From positions 186,001-250,000 of the forward strand of contig NZ_JAABNN010000005.1 in assembly GCF_009928415.1 (NCBI RefSeq): a stretch of 64,000 bases of DNA, in the 5' to 3' direction. The notes beneath the pieces are model-generated. The model ran no database searches. It had not been told where the DNA came from and saw only the letters and a program-made list of their open reading frames with translations. The DNA is from Bacillus sp. USDA818B3_A (GTDB lineage: Bacteria > Bacillota > Bacilli > Bacillales > Cytobacillaceae). Made by a program: the position numbers and the translations under genes. The first letter of the stretch is position 1, and each line of letters opens with the position of its first letter. This document shows, in pieces, positions 1-9,742 of the stretch.

Positions 1-472
1 TCCATTCCTTCAGTTTGTCATGGTCATCGGAATACTCCATCCCTTGGAACAATGGATTTTTTGACAGTGCTTCAAAGCGTTTCTTCAAAAAAGATACATT
101 CTTTTCACCTTGCACCAAACTCATATGAGGGATTGGCATGATAAATTCATGCGGATTACTGATCAAACCGCTGTTCACTAAATAAGCCCAAAACTGTCTG
201 GAAAGCTGAAACTGTTCATTAATATTAATCGCTTTCTTAATGTCTATCGATCCATCAGATTTTTCGGATGTATAATTAAGTTCGCACAATGCAGCATGAC
301 CCGTTCCCGCATTATTCCATTCGTTTGAGCTTTCTTCTCCCGCGCTCTCAAGTTTCTCGAAAACTTTGATATCCCAATTAGGTGCTAATTCTTTCAGTAA
401 AGATCCCAAGGTAGCGCTCATGACTCCGGCGCCAATTAAAATAACATCTGTTTTATTCGGCATGTTGCTCAT
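1..472 (-). CDS. mqo: Malate:quinone oxidoreductase, N-terminal part (gene runs off the left edge)
   Basis: The minus-strand frame begins with ATG at 472 and stays open to base 1, giving the first 157 residues. Seen: an N-terminal dinucleotide-binding loop, [14 protein letters not shown] at residues 10-23 (G14, G16, S19), followed by [22 protein letters not shown] and a [10 protein letters not shown] stretch. These are characteristic of membrane-associated, FAD-dependent Mqo, which oxidises malate to oxaloacetate and passes electrons to quinone. The family is about 500 residues, so roughly two thirds lies outside the window. A GGGGA ribosome binding site sits about 8 bases before the ATG. A second in-frame ATG at 463 is less well placed. 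The C-terminal half and any downstream partner cannot be judged. Confidence 0.93.
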   Translation of the reverse strand, partial: MSNMPNKTDVILIGAGVMSATLGSLLKELAPNWDIKVFEKLESAGEESSNEWNNAGTGHAALCELNYTSEKSDGSIDIKKAININEQFQLSRQFWAYLVNSGLISNPHEFIMPIPHMSLVQGEKNVSFLKKRFEALSKNPLFQGMEYSDDHDKLKEW

Positions 473-809
473 TTTAACTTCCCCATCCCCTATTTTGCAA
501 ATAAGACTAACGTGTCCTGCTTAGGTGTTATAAATCCAAGATGCAACATAGAACACGACTTTTCTGACTGAATAATATTGCTATCCTATTCTATTATAAT
601 AATTCATTTACTAAAATATCTAGTATTATCTGATAATTATAAACTATTTAAAGCTTGAAAAAAAGTATAAAGTCCTTCCAAGAGATTTAGATATAACTTG
701 ATATAATATTATTACCCATAAAATAAAGGTTTCAAAGAATAATTTATATAAAAAAAAGGCAAGTTACCCTGCCTTTGCTTTGTTTTAACTTATTTGATTG
801 AACCAGCTA
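473..809. other. AT-rich intergenic region between mqo and the OFA transporter gene
   Basis: This very AT-rich stretch must hold the minus-strand mqo promoter. Several TATAAT-like boxes are present and no single -35/-10 pair stands out. The only clear structure is the terminator of the neighbouring transporter gene at 751-776. No reading frame of interest was seen. Confidence 0.5.
751..776 (-). terminator. Terminator of the OFA transporter gene
   Basis: On the minus strand AAAGGCA pairs with TGCCTTT around a short loop and is followed by a run of T. It lies about 35 bases after the transporter stop codon. Confidence 0.8.
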
Positions 810-2057
810 TTAACTAGCTCTTGTATCCGGTGACAAGCTGCGGATTTTCCCAGAATTCCTTTTATCCTTCATCTTCGGCTTTCCATTGCCCGGTACCTTA
901 ATCATCATAGCAATGATGACAGAAACAATGCTTAAGACGGCAATCAACTTAAAGGTTGGGATAAATCCTCCTAAAGAAGAAGCAATAAATGATCCTGAAA
1001 TCGCGCCTATTCCGAAGCCTTGATAGATAATTCCGTAGTTTTTACTTTGATTTTTCAAGCCAAAGAAATCAGCTACGATGGCCGGAAACACCGTAATATT
1101 ACCGCCAAAACAAAACGCAATTGCGGCCACACTAGCAAAAAACAGTGCATAGTTCAATTGAACAAAACTTAAAACAGTAACGGCTGCTGCGGTCACCAGC
1201 AATGCGCCTGATACCACTCGTAAACGGCCCACTTTATCTGATAAAGCACCGAGAATGATTCGGCCGCTTGTATTAAAGATGGCGACTAAGGCCACTGCGT
1301 TACTTGCTGTTGCAATATCAAGCCCCGCCATTTTAACGCCGATGTCTTTCACAATTCCGATCAAAAACAATCCGCTCATGCAGGTTGTAAAGAAGATGAC
1401 AAATAAGAGATACGCTTCCTTTGTTTTCAGCATTTCTTTAACCGTATAATCTTTTTGAATGCTGCCGTTTTGCATACTGTTCTGTTGAGCTATTTTTGCT
1501 TCACGTACTAAGAAAGATCCTCCGACAACCATGATCATTACAATTAATCCCCAATAGAAGAATGCTTGGGTTACTCCTACTGATTGAATGAATGAACCGT
1601 TAATAAACTTGAAGATCAAACTACCCGTACCGTATGCCCCAACAGATATACCAGAAATAAGCCCTTTTCTTTCCGGAAACCATTTAATTAAATTAGATAA
1701 AGAAGTGATATAGGCAGTACCATCTGCTGCACCGACGATGACACCTGCTAAAATATAAAGCATCGACAAGGATGATACTTGGGAACTAACCATTAATCCA
1801 ACACCGAGCACGATGCCGGCGAATGTAAGTAATCGGCGAATTCCCCATTTATCTTGCAGCTTTCCGGCAACCAAAGTGGATAATGCCAAGGCTAAGCTAG
1901 TAATTGAAAAAGTAAAAGCAACAGAATTTAAGTTCCAGCCAAAGCGGTCTACTAAAGGCTGGTTGAAAAGACTCCAGGTATAAATAGTTCCTAGCCCCAT
2001 TTGTACGATAATTGTTCCTACCACAATCAACCAACGGCGGTCTGTGCTTGTTTTCAT
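810..2057 (-). CDS. OFA-family MFS transporter (small organic acid carrier)
   Basis: The 415-residue protein has about 12 hydrophobic segments. Its opening, WLIVVGTIIVQMGLGTIYTW, and the GKLQDKWGIRR and SDKVGRLR loops are typical of the oxalate/formate antiporter (OFA) branch of the major facilitator superfamily. OFA members carry small carboxylates such as oxalate, formate or pyruvate; the substrate here is not visible. The start has GAGGG about 6 bases upstream. Directly upstream on the same strand are a LytTR regulator gene and a LytS-type kinase gene. Between them are a tandem LytTR-like site (2159-2191) and a perfect cre box (2105-2118). In E. coli the LytS/LytTR pair YpdAB controls the OFA-like transporter gene yhjX, so an equivalent acid-sensing transport unit is inferred. 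Confidence 0.85.
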   Translation of the reverse strand: MKTSTDRRWLIVVGTIIVQMGLGTIYTWSLFNQPLVDRFGWNLNSVAFTFSITSLALALSTLVAGKLQDKWGIRRLLTFAGIVLGVGLMVSSQVSSLSMLYILAGVIVGAADGTAYITSLSNLIKWFPERKGLISGISVGAYGTGSLIFKFINGSFIQSVGVTQAFFYWGLIVMIMVVGGSFLVREAKIAQQNSMQNGSIQKDYTVKEMLKTKEAYLLFVIFFTTCMSGLFLIGIVKDIGVKMAGLDIATASNAVALVAIFNTSGRIILGALSDKVGRLRVVSGALLVTAAAVTVLSFVQLNYALFFASVAAIAFCFGGNITVFPAIVADFFGLKNQSKNYGIIYQGFGIGAISGSFIASSLGGFIPTFKLIAVLSIVSVIIAMMIKVPGNGKPKMKDKRNSGKIRSLSPDTRAS

Positions 2058-2104
2058 CAGAATCCCTCTTTTCTTCCTTTAAAAAAATCATGTTTTATAT
2101 TATT

Positions 2105-2118
2105 TGATATCGTTTACA
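2105..2118 (-). promoter_or_regulatory. cre box (CcpA site) in front of the OFA transporter gene
   Basis: The minus strand reads TGTAAACGATATCA, which fits the cre consensus TGWAANCGNTNWCA at all 14 positions. It lies between the LytTR-like repeats and the transporter start. This position suits carbon catabolite repression by blocking or roadblocking transcription. Confidence 0.75.
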
Positions 2119-2158
2119 TGATTGATAATACCACTGAAAAAAAGAGAGAAACCGTTTT

Positions 2159-2191
2159 CGGAATGAAATGCCTATAATCCGGAATGAATGG
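2159..2191 (-). promoter_or_regulatory. Tandem LytTR-type operator upstream of the OFA transporter gene
   Basis: On the minus strand two copies of a TTCATTCCG-type element occur, CCATTCATTCCGG and GGCATTTCATTCCG, with 21 bases between equivalent positions. LytTR dimers bind direct repeats about two helical turns apart. The second copy contains GGCATTTCAT, which resembles the element described for E. coli YpdB. The site lies between the response regulator gene and the transporter gene. Confidence 0.65.
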
Positions 2192-2194
2192 AGG

Positions 2195-2965
2195 TTATAG
2201 ATTCATTATTTGCCGGAAGTCTTTCACCTTGCTTCTACTTACCGGAATCTCTATGGCGAGATCTTTTAGACGCAATTGGTAGGTTTGGTTAAACCAAGGA
2301 ACAATTTCACGTATCTTTGTTATGTTAACGGTATAGGAACGGTGGCAGCGAAAGAACATGTCTTCCGGCAGCAGGGCATGAAATTCCGAGATGCTCATCT
2401 GCATGGTATATTCGTCATTACGTGTATAAACTAATGTTACCTTTTCGCTTGCTTCTGCATAATAAATGTCGTTTACATCCGTAACAATGATTTTATCGTT
2501 CTTTTTTAAATTGATTCGGGTTGAAGTTTTTGCATAGGTCTCAACTTCGTGTGCTTCTCCATTCCGCCTTCTGTCCGGCTTTGTTTCTTCCGCCGCATGG
2601 TCACGTTTAAACGCAGCCTCAAGCCTGCTTAACATGGCTGCAAGCCGCTTTTCATCGTATGGCTTTAGAACATAATCAAATGCTTCAAGTTCAAATGCCT
2701 GCGCGGCATGTTCTTTGTAGGCGGTAGTAAATACTATATACGGTCTTTTTGTGAATTTACTGATTGTACTTGCCAACAGCATCCCATCAAGTGACGGGAT
2801 ATTGATATCTAAAAAAATGACATCTGTTTCCTGTTCTTGCACAAATTTTAACACCTCTAAGCCATCATCAAAGGTATTCGTCACTTCAATTTCACTATAA
2901 GCCTCAATTAAATACTCCAGTTCCTGACGAGCTGGTAATTCATCCTCTACAATAATTGCTTTCAT
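2195..2965 (-). CDS. LytTR-family response regulator
   Basis: The 256-residue protein has an N-terminal receiver domain (about 1-120) with acidic pair E7/D8, phospho-acceptor D53 in FLDINIPS, and a conserved lysine in DYVLKPYD. A charged linker leads to a LytTR DNA-binding domain (about 150-256) with the typical [11 protein letters not shown] and [10 protein letters not shown] segments. Its start codon overlaps the stop of the kinase gene upstream by 4 bases, so the two are co-transcribed and translationally coupled. It is inferred to activate the OFA transporter gene just downstream through the direct repeats at 2159-2191. LytT-type regulators of peptidoglycan or holin genes belong to the same family, so the target assignment rests on neighbourhood and operator. 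Confidence 0.9.
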   Translation of the reverse strand: MKAIIVEDELPARQELEYLIEAYSEIEVTNTFDDGLEVLKFVQEQETDVIFLDINIPSLDGMLLASTISKFTKRPYIVFTTAYKEHAAQAFELEAFDYVLKPYDEKRLAAMLSRLEAAFKRDHAAEETKPDRRRNGEAHEVETYAKTSTRINLKKNDKIIVTDVNDIYYAEASEKVTLVYTRNDEYTMQMSISEFHALLPEDMFFRCHRSYTVNITKIREIVPWFNQTYQLRLKDLAIEIPVSRSKVKDFRQIMNL

Positions 2966-4623
2966 ACAGACTCCTTTTCTATATCAAAAAAAACTTCTGT
3001 TCCCGGGTTCAGCAGGCGTATAACCAGTCCATGTCCATAAATAAGTTTTACACGCTGGTGAACATTAGCTAAACCAATTTTGTTGGCCGGTACAGTATCA
3101 GACTGTAAATTGTTGATGACTTCTTCAGTAATTCCCGCCCCTGTATCCTTAACGCTGACCCTTATTTTATCCAAGAAATCCTTGACTTCAATGGTTACCA
3201 CTCCAGGCCCCTTTTTCTTCAAAATGCCATGGATGATGGCATTCTCCACTAAAGGCTGGATAAGAAGGCTTGGTATATTTACATTCACTTCATCAATATC
3301 ATATTCCACCGTGAGACGGTTACCGAACCTAGCTTTTTCAATTTCCACATAATCGCGGACCTGCTCTAATTCTCTATGAATGTCGATCAATTCATCACTT
3401 ACTTCTAAATTGTAGCGCATATATCCTGAAAGATTGATGATCAACTCGCGGGCCTTGTCAGGATTCCTGCGAGTGGTAGAGGCAATGGCATTGAGGGCGT
3501 TAAACAAAAAGTGAGGATTAATCTTTGTTTGAAGTGCCTTCAACTCTGCCTTATTCGCTGCTACCTTTATTTGTTCAATCCGAGAAACTTCCATAAGGGT
3601 TGAAATAATTTGAGAGAGCCCAATCGCCATCGTCTGCAGTGAATGAGTCATCTTATATGCTTTACGATAGTAGATTTTTAATGTTCCCGTCACCTCTCCA
3701 TGTTCCTCAAAAGGAACAATCAACAGTGAGTGGATTTGCGGCGTATGGTGATCGGCTATTTGATTTCGTATAATGAACTTCCCCGTTCGAATCGCTTCTT
3801 TCGTCAAATCACTAATGATTTCTTGTCCAATCTTATACCGTTCTTCCCCAAAACCAACATAGGCAAGCACATTATGGATATCCGTAATGGCAACGGCATC
3901 TGCCTTGATATCGTTTTTTATGATGCTGCAGATTTTCCTTAATGAATCCGCATTAATCGAGCGGAAATAAGGAAGCGTCTTATTCGCGATATCCAAAGCC
4001 AGCTTGGCCTGTCTTGCAGCAATGGTTTCCTTTTCCCCCTCCACACTCATCACCAATAAGACGATCAGGCCAATATTAACCTCTCCTGCGATCATTGGAA
4101 ATGCTATCTTCGACACGATATCCAAGCCTAGTGAAAATGGGTTTGCCATGGCAAGAATCAACAGCATCGTCAAAACTTCACAAAACATCCCGGCAGCAAT
4201 TCCATAAATCCAACGTAAGGATCTTTTTACTTTTCGGTTGATGTAACCCGAAACAATCCCGGCAAGTATACTTGTGATTAGACATGGGACCGAAGTGATT
4301 CCTCCAATATCAATCAAATAGCGGTGTACGCCTGAAACGACTCCTGAAATAATCCCTACCCAAGGTCCGAACAGAATCCCCCCCGACACAACCGCGATAA
4401 TCCTGATGTTAACCAGTGAACCTTCGACATGGATCCCCGAATAGGTACCAAATATAGCAAACAAACAAAACATGAGTGTAATCACAAGCCGCTCGGTAAG
4501 AGAATGACGATCTTTTTGCAGGGATTCCTTAAACCTTGGAATCCTGATCATAAAAAACAGACAAATTAACAAAAGCGCCGCTCGTTCAAATAAATGGATC
4601 AGCATTTCTAAAGATGTATTCAT
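2962..4623 (-). CDS. LytS-type sensor histidine kinase (5TMR-LYT, GAF, His kinase)
   Basis: The 553-residue protein has five to six membrane segments in residues 1-205 with the 5TMR-LYT signature region [22 protein letters not shown]-like domain (about 215-345) follows, then a HisK_5TM-type kinase core with phospho-acceptor H371 in [13 protein letters not shown]. The C-terminal HATPase has N-box [10 protein letters not shown] and G-box DTGAGI. LytS and BtsS/YpdA kinases of this build respond to extracellular pyruvate or membrane state. Pairing with the LytTR regulator is certain from the 4-base overlap. The ligand is not visible. Linkage to an OFA transporter favours a small carboxylate signal. 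Confidence 0.9.
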   Translation of the reverse strand: MNTSLEMLIHLFERAALLLICLFFMIRIPRFKESLQKDRHSLTERLVITLMFCLFAIFGTYSGIHVEGSLVNIRIIAVVSGGILFGPWVGIISGVVSGVHRYLIDIGGITSVPCLITSILAGIVSGYINRKVKRSLRWIYGIAAGMFCEVLTMLLILAMANPFSLGLDIVSKIAFPMIAGEVNIGLIVLLVMSVEGEKETIAARQAKLALDIANKTLPYFRSINADSLRKICSIIKNDIKADAVAITDIHNVLAYVGFGEERYKIGQEIISDLTKEAIRTGKFIIRNQIADHHTPQIHSLLIVPFEEHGEVTGTLKIYYRKAYKMTHSLQTMAIGLSQIISTLMEVSRIEQIKVAANKAELKALQTKINPHFLFNALNAIASTTRRNPDKARELIINLSGYMRYNLEVSDELIDIHRELEQVRDYVEIEKARFGNRLTVEYDIDEVNVNIPSLLIQPLVENAIIHGILKKKGPGVVTIEVKDFLDKIRVSVKDTGAGITEEVINNLQSDTVPANKIGLANVHQRVKLIYGHGLVIRLLNPGTEVFFDIEKESV

Positions 4624-4704
4624 CGGAAAATCCTTTCCTATTTCGTATCAATCTTTTAATAATAATCATTCCTGTCCTGTTCGTGCAAGGCGTTCCACAG
4701 GAAA

Positions 4705-4730
4705 AGTCTGCCCCTTAAAAGAGGCAGACT
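4705..4730 (-). terminator. Terminator after the SEC-C gene
   Basis: An AGTCTGCC/GGCAGACT inverted repeat lies 19 bases after the SEC-C stop. On the minus strand it is followed by a short T run. Confidence 0.75.
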
Positions 4731-4748
4731 GAATCATTCAACAATAAA

Positions 4749-5975
4749 TTATCTTCCACAGCACTTTTTAAATTTTTTGTTACTGCCGCAAGGACATGGA
4801 TCATTTCTGCCAATTTTCTTTTTTGTTGTGAAATCGATAATATTGTCTTTATTTTTTGGTAAGACTTGTGTAAATTGCTGCTTGTGTGCGGATAGCTCTT
4901 TCGGTGTATATCCTTTAAGCACCCATTGTTTCGTATGATTCATAAGGTTTACGAGCATATCCATGGTATCCCGCAGGCTTTCCAAAGTCGGAAGTTCGAT
5001 TCTGCTTTGAAGAAATTTTACAATCTCATTTGGACCCTCACCAATGTTAGTTGCGTAGACACATTCGCTAACAATATCATCAGCTTCTTGTTTTGTCATT
5101 TCATAGTTTTGCGTTAAAAAATGAACAAATTGAAGATAGCTGTCGTTCCGTTCAATATAGTCCACTTCACCTGCTCTAAGAATTTGTTCTTTGGAGTATG
5201 GGAAAAATTCCACGTCTTTTCTCATTTTGTGTTCAAGAATCACTTTTTCTGGATCAAACACTCTTATATTAGAAAATCCTGTTTTGTCCATCCTAATTTG
5301 TTCATAGTAAGAAACAGCTTGCTCGATTACTGATAGATAGTCGGATAATTGGACGGGTCCGTTCGTGTACTTTTCTAGCAAACTTTGTAACTCAACTATA
5401 GTGAGAGTTCCATAATAGTAGAGTAATCCTTGTGTAAGCTTAATCCATTCGGTATTTCGACGGCAAATGGCGATTAATGGCTTGTGGTTCTCCTGCAAAA
5501 ACTGATTTTGGACGATTTCCTCTGGAAGGGCGATGATTCTTTTTCCATCAAAAGTTCCGGTATATAGGATGCCTATGTCGCGAAAGTAGTTTAATTGATT
5601 CGCAGTCAATTTTGGCTCTTCCATATACCCGCCATTACGAATGATTCTTTTGATCAAGTTGTATTGCTCTTGGTCCATATACATGCATTGCTTTTCAAGA
5701 GCAAATGGGATTTTACTACTTAATAATTCGATTAAGTCTCCTTTTTTTAATTGACTTGCGCCTTTTATGTCTAAACGTCTTCTAATGATACTTAAATCGT
5801 CTTTTGAAAGCCTCGCAAGAGCATCCTTTATGGTTATAGGAACAGAAATTTCACTCCAAATTTTCAATTCACGTTTCGCTTGAGCTTTCTGAGTCATTTC
5901 TTTCATTCCTTCTAAAGCGCCAAGTAATTTATCATAAGTCTCTTTGTCTATGTTGCTATTATTCAAGATGATCAC
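4749..5975 (-). CDS. SEC-C metal-binding domain protein of unknown function
   Basis: The 408-residue protein ends in a SEC-C zinc-binding motif, NDPCPCGSNKKFKKCCG, like the tail of SecA. An N-terminal helical stretch (about 60-100) contains LKKGDLIELLSSKI, reminiscent of Rho-N/SAP-like nucleic-acid-binding helices. The middle is helical with no domain that I recognise. It is a single gene between two terminators. A TATAAT -10 box at 6041-6036 on the minus strand with a weak TAGAAA -35 seventeen bases upstream could drive it. SEC-C tails are found on many unrelated proteins, so no function is assigned. Confidence 0.8.
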   Translation of the reverse strand: MIILNNSNIDKETYDKLLGALEGMKEMTQKAQAKRELKIWSEISVPITIKDALARLSKDDLSIIRRRLDIKGASQLKKGDLIELLSSKIPFALEKQCMYMDQEQYNLIKRIIRNGGYMEEPKLTANQLNYFRDIGILYTGTFDGKRIIALPEEIVQNQFLQENHKPLIAICRRNTEWIKLTQGLLYYYGTLTIVELQSLLEKYTNGPVQLSDYLSVIEQAVSYYEQIRMDKTGFSNIRVFDPEKVILEHKMRKDVEFFPYSKEQILRAGEVDYIERNDSYLQFVHFLTQNYEMTKQEADDIVSECVYATNIGEGPNEIVKFLQSRIELPTLESLRDTMDMLVNLMNHTKQWVLKGYTPKELSAHKQQFTQVLPKNKDNIIDFTTKKKIGRNDPCPCGSNKKFKKCCGR

Positions 5976-6466
5976 CTTCTAAAAAATTTGTTTCTTTTCT
6001 TATGTAAAGACATAGGATTGCTTTTCAAAGTATTTATTATAGCAGAATATAACTCTTATTTCTAAACAGATTTATCCAAGTCTATTATTGTATACTTGAA
6101 TAACTATATCATCACAGCGCCTTTGCAAATATAAGGGTTCCGTTTTGAGGTGTCTTTTCCTTAATCGAGTGACCAGCAAAAGTAAATTAAGCCGAGAATT
6201 TCCGGTTAGATGCAGAATGGAGCTCGTTTTTTGGGATATAAGGGGAGGTTTTCCGATTATGCAAAGCAAAATCTCTAATTATCGAAATTTTCGGGCCAAT
6301 AGGCGGAATCTCTCCGTCTATTTAAGCCCTTTTTAACAATAAATACTAATTAAGAGAAATTTTTCCGTCTTTTTATAACCCTGATCCCCCAACCGATAAG
6401 TGCGGACCCTCTTGATTCTATCTGCGGGAATCGGCAGCTTTTCTAAGTCTCATTTTCTTTCACCCA
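5976..6466. other. Intergenic region holding a short-palindrome cluster
   Basis: No convincing gene was found. The left end carries the SEC-C gene promoter. From about 6190 to 6370 there is a series of imperfect CGGARAATTTCCG-like palindromes, listed separately. The reading frames crossing this part consist mostly of those repeats and were rejected. Confidence 0.6.
6191..6368. repeat. Cluster of short imperfect palindromes, copy A
   Basis: Five related units were seen: GCCGAGAATTTCCGG (6191), GGGGAGGTTTTCCGA (6242), TATCGAAATTTTCGGG (6280), GGCGGAATCTCTCCG (6302) and GAGAAATTTTTCCGT (6354). They are separated by about 20-50 bases, often with TAAG or TTTAAG next to the arm. The same style of unit recurs at 48779-48956. 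They look like an interspersed intergenic repeat family that could fold as short hairpins in RNA. Confidence 0.5.
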
Positions 6467-6832
6467 TTAAACGAACTCCCGAAATTTCTTAACCAAACGC
6501 TTCGGCGCCGCGCGTAAATAGGCTTCTTGAATGAGATCACTCAATTCTTCCCAGTCTTCCTCAGCCGGATTCTTGATAGAGACCCAGCCATGATGACCTA
6601 TATAGGGAGTTTTATAAAAATGCTCCTTTTGCAGCAGAAGTTCTTGCGTTTCCCGGTCGGACTTGAATGATAAGTTAAATCCTTTCTCACTTTCACCTGA
6701 GATGACGAATGATTTCCCATTGATTTTAAAAGTATTGTGCCCAAACCCGTCAATGACTTCGATGGCTTCGGGCAATGAAAGGCAGATATTCCGCAATTTC
6801 TCTAACGTTCGTTCAGTGTCTTGTGAGTTCAT
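6467..6832 (-). CDS. MmcQ/YjbR family protein
   Basis: The 121-residue protein has the CyaY-like fold family pattern: an early CLSLPEAIEVIDGFGHNTFKI segment, a central GFNLSFKSDRE strand, and a late IGHHGWVSIKN followed by helical LIQEAYLRAAPKR. This family is called MmcQ/YjbR (old DUF419), and some members bind DNA; the cellular role is unclear. I chose the ATG at 6832 because AGGTGA lies 8 bases before it. An ATG six codons upstream has no such site. It follows the VOC gene closely (23 bases) and may be co-transcribed with it. Confidence 0.85.
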   Translation of the reverse strand: MNSQDTERTLEKLRNICLSLPEAIEVIDGFGHNTFKINGKSFVISGESEKGFNLSFKSDRETQELLLQKEHFYKTPYIGHHGWVSIKNPAEEDWEELSDLIQEAYLRAAPKRLVKKFREFV

Positions 6833-6855
6833 GTTGTATTCACCTATCATATACT

Positions 6856-7251
6856 CTATTTTGCATTCGCATCCGGTTGATGGATGCCGAATATGTTGCC
6901 TTCAGTATCCACATAGTAACCTTGCCAAGCCATACCTGGCAGTGCATATTTTGGCAATGCCACCTTGCCGCCATTTTCAATGATTTTAGCTTCTGTTACA
7001 TCGTAATCTTCCACACCCATTGTACAAGCATATCCATTTAAAGCTTGGTTTGGCGCCGGCGGAGCACTTTGGCGCTGCATTAGAGCACCATTAATCCCAA
7101 GTTCATCTTCACTGCCTGTTACTGCTCCAAAGTAAGGCATTCCCGCATATTCAGTCCAGTCTTGAAAGGACCATCCGAATACCTCTCCATAAAACTTCTT
7201 GGCACGTTCCATATCATCTACATGTATTTCGAAATGAACTAATCTTCCCAT
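6856..7251 (-). CDS. VOC family protein (glyoxalase/bleomycin-resistance fold)
   Basis: The 131-residue protein starts with VHFEIHVDDMERAKKFYGEVFGW in one stretch (residues 5-27), the first beta-alpha-beta unit of a vicinal-oxygen-chelate domain. It ends with a second module containing YVDTEGNIFGIHQPD, which has the usual metal-ligand positions (H7 and the late E/H). Two modules in one chain is the normal length. Members range from glyoxalases to antibiotic-binding proteins, and no substrate can be read from the sequence. The ribosome binding site is a GAGGGT-type sequence just upstream of the ATG. Confidence 0.88.
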   Translation of the reverse strand: MGRLVHFEIHVDDMERAKKFYGEVFGWSFQDWTEYAGMPYFGAVTGSEDELGINGALMQRQSAPPAPNQALNGYACTMGVEDYDVTEAKIIENGGKVALPKYALPGMAWQGYYVDTEGNIFGIHQPDANAK

Positions 7252-7614
7252 TTATAACCCTCCTCAAAAAATAAACTACGCTATACTTTTTCTATGACTT
7301 ATATGATTTATCCTCCCCATCATCTCCACTTTTATGGTTTTCAAAACCGGCCCTTTTCCAAAGGATCAAGATAATTTTATTTTAATAAAATTTCCATACA
7401 ATATTTTTAATATTATTATTAGTGATCTCAGTTGTAGGAAAAATCTTGCTACTGTGTTGTCATACTGCTTATCTCAAAAAGTAAAAACAGCCACCTGATT
7501 GGAGACTGTTTCTATATGAATAAAAAATAAGTTATTTGGTTAACATAATAATATTATGATTATTATGTGTATTTCCTTATCGAAATAATACTCCTACTTA
7601 AAAACTCTTATAAA
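7252..7614. other. Intergenic region with an operon terminator
   Basis: This AT-rich region separates the large catabolic operon from the VOC gene. It contains the hairpin listed at 7484-7511. No reading frame worth reporting was found on either strand. The VOC gene promoter should be here but is not clear-cut. Confidence 0.5.
7484..7511 (-). terminator. Terminator of the catabolic operon
   Basis: On the minus strand AAACAGTCTCC can pair with GGTGGCTGTTT (one mismatch, one wobble), followed by TTTT. It lies about 105 bases after the last gene of the operon. Confidence 0.65.
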
Positions 7615-8439
7615 CTATAAAACATTCTTAAACTTTTTAACTTGCTCAGTAATGGCAATTTCCGTTGGCAGCCGCTCCATGCTGGAAGCTCCAAAAAAGC
7701 CTGCAACTCCATTGGTTTTACTTAAAACATAGGCTGCATCTTCCGGTTCAGAGATAGGTCCGCCGTGACATAATACAATTATTTCTGGATTAACAGATTT
7801 GGCTGCATCATGTATTTTCTGAACAAGATCCACTGATTGGTCAAGCGTTAAGGCTGTTTTTGCGCCAATACTGCCCTTAGTGGTCAGCCCAACATGTGCT
7901 ACTAGCACATCAGCTCCAGCTTCCGCCATTTTCATTGCATCTTCTTCATTAAAAACATAGGGAGTCGTAAGTAATCCAAGTTTATGAGCTTTTCTAATCA
8001 TCTCCACTTCGAGATCATACCCCATGCCAGTTTCTTCAAGATTTTGTCTGAAAACCCCATCACAGAGCCCAACCGTAGGAAAATTTTGTACCCCAGAAAA
8101 GCCCATACGTTTTAAATCTTCCAAGAAAACATCCATTATCCTAAAAGGATCTGTTCCGCATACTCCAGCTAACACTGGTGCATTTTCTACAATTGGCAGA
8201 ACTTCTCTTCCCATATCTACTACAATTTGATTGGCATCCCCATAAGGCATTAATCCGGCTAACGAACCTCTGCCTGACATACGGTATCTGCCAGAATTAT
8301 AAATAATAATTAAATCTACTCCGCCCATTTCAGCACATTTAGCTGATAATCCTGTACCCGCTCCTGCACCAACCACAGCTATATTTTCTTTAATATTTGT
8401 CCTCAGCCTTTGTAAGATTTCTTCTCTAGCTATACTCAT
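7615..8439 (-). CDS. PEP-hydrolase-like TIM-barrel protein (Tm-1 C-terminal domain type)
   Basis: The 274-residue protein matches the PEP_hydrolase/TIM-barrel family (PF09370, COG5564). Seen: [18 protein letters not shown] near the N terminus, [40 protein letters not shown] and late AHVGLTTKG and LCHGGPI loops at barrel strand ends. It overlaps the upstream UPF0261 gene by 4 bases (ATGA). In plants the same two domains are fused in tomato Tm-1, and here they are two coupled proteins. The catalysed reaction is uncertain. Its position at the end of a sugar-type catabolic operon suggests a late carbon-carbon cleavage or retro-aldol step, which is inference. Confidence 0.88.
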   Translation of the reverse strand: MSIAREEILQRLRTNIKENIAVVGAGAGTGLSAKCAEMGGVDLIIIYNSGRYRMSGRGSLAGLMPYGDANQIVVDMGREVLPIVENAPVLAGVCGTDPFRIMDVFLEDLKRMGFSGVQNFPTVGLCDGVFRQNLEETGMGYDLEVEMIRKAHKLGLLTTPYVFNEEDAMKMAEAGADVLVAHVGLTTKGSIGAKTALTLDQSVDLVQKIHDAAKSVNPEIIVLCHGGPISEPEDAAYVLSKTNGVAGFFGASSMERLPTEIAITEQVKKFKNVL

Positions 8440-9668
8440 TTAATAGAGATCTCCTCTCTTAATATACTTAATAATTGCTCCGCAATAAGTGCAGATACAG
8501 AAGGATCATTTATGTCCTTATCACTCTCAAAAAATGGAATATCACATCGCAAATTTTCTTTCAAAGACTTATATAGGGCTTTCCTTTCCTCTACCCCTTC
8601 AAACACTTGAGAGACCTGATCAATGAGCGAAACTCCTCCTTTTGGAAAAATAACAACAGTCGGTGACTTGGCTTGATTCAGCTTTTTCGCTATGATTTCT
8701 CCCAATTGACGATTCTCTTCTATTGTTGTCCTCATTAAGGTTGTCGTTGGATTGTGCTGATAAAACTTGCGATTATTAAACCTTTCTGGAACAGTATCTG
8801 GTGGTCCGAAATTCACCATGTCCAAAGCTCCAACCGATACAACCTGTGGTACTCCAGATCTGCCTGCCGCTTCCAATCTTGAAGGGCCAGCAGTGAAAAT
8901 GCCACCTACCAATTCGTCCGCTAATTCAGTAGTCGTAATGTCAGCAATTGCCTTAATAAAACCTGCATCAACTAACTCTTCCATAGCGAGACCACCTGTT
9001 CCAGTTGCGTGAAATACTAATATATCGAATCCTTTTTCTTCAAGGATTTCCCGAACTCTTGTTACACATGGTGTTGTTACCCCAAACATGGTCATTCCAA
9101 TCGTTGTTTTTTCTTCTACTTGTTCAAACTCACTAGAAATCCCCTTAACCATTCCTGCCATTGCATAGGCAGCGTTACTCAAGATACGGCGTGATAGTTT
9201 GTTTAGCCCAGCAATATCAATCACTGAATACATCATTGATACATCCTTCACACCCACATATGGCCTTGTATTACCGGATGCAACTGTTGAAAGAAGTAAT
9301 TTAGGGATTCCAATAGGCACGACCTTCATGGCAGTGGCCCCAACAGTAGTACCTGCTGTACCTCCCATTCCAAAAATGCCGCCAACAATCCCTTGTTCCA
9401 GTAATTTTTCTACCGCTTTGGCAGCTCCTTCAGCCATTACAGTTACTGAATTCCCTCTATCTTTTTCTTTTCTAAGGATTTCTAACGTTGTTCCCGCTAA
9501 CTGTGCGACTTCAGAACTTGGAATATCTGGATTAAAAGCAGGTTTATCAAGGACACCCACGTCAACAACCAGAGTCTCGATGCCCAATTTTTCTAAAGCA
9601 TCCTTTACATACTGGAATTCAATCCCCTTTGTGTCCAATGAACCAACAAGAACCACTTTCTTCGTCAA
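8436..9668 (-). CDS. Tm-1-like ATP-binding domain protein (UPF0261)
   Basis: The 410-residue protein belongs to UPF0261 (PF06792). Seen: [18 protein letters not shown] at the N terminus, [19 protein letters not shown] (a glycine-rich nucleotide loop), [19 protein letters not shown] and FPKGGVS. I chose a TTG start at 9668 because AGGGGTG lies 8 bases before it. The longer frame starting at 9692 has no binding site. It is translationally coupled to the PEP-hydrolase-like gene. Members are linked to degradation of unusual aromatic or sugar-like compounds in many soil bacteria, but no reaction is firmly assigned to this pair here. Confidence 0.87.
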   Translation of the reverse strand: MTKKVVLVGSLDTKGIEFQYVKDALEKLGIETLVVDVGVLDKPAFNPDIPSSEVAQLAGTTLEILRKEKDRGNSVTVMAEGAAKAVEKLLEQGIVGGIFGMGGTAGTTVGATAMKVVPIGIPKLLLSTVASGNTRPYVGVKDVSMMYSVIDIAGLNKLSRRILSNAAYAMAGMVKGISSEFEQVEEKTTIGMTMFGVTTPCVTRVREILEEKGFDILVFHATGTGGLAMEELVDAGFIKAIADITTTELADELVGGIFTAGPSRLEAAGRSGVPQVVSVGALDMVNFGPPDTVPERFNNRKFYQHNPTTTLMRTTIEENRQLGEIIAKKLNQAKSPTVVIFPKGGVSLIDQVSQVFEGVEERKALYKSLKENLRCDIPFFESDKDINDPSVSALIAEQLLSILREEISIK

Positions 9669-9742
9669 AAGTACTACACCCCTTTTACTCAAATGAAATT
9701 GTGCAGTATAAACATCTCAAAGTGAATATTTAGTTCTAATTG

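Noticed and set aside
6072..6336. Overlapping frames across the palindrome cluster (65 and 63 codons)
   Set aside because: They consist mainly of the repeat units, lack ribosome binding sites, and read in opposite directions over the same bases.
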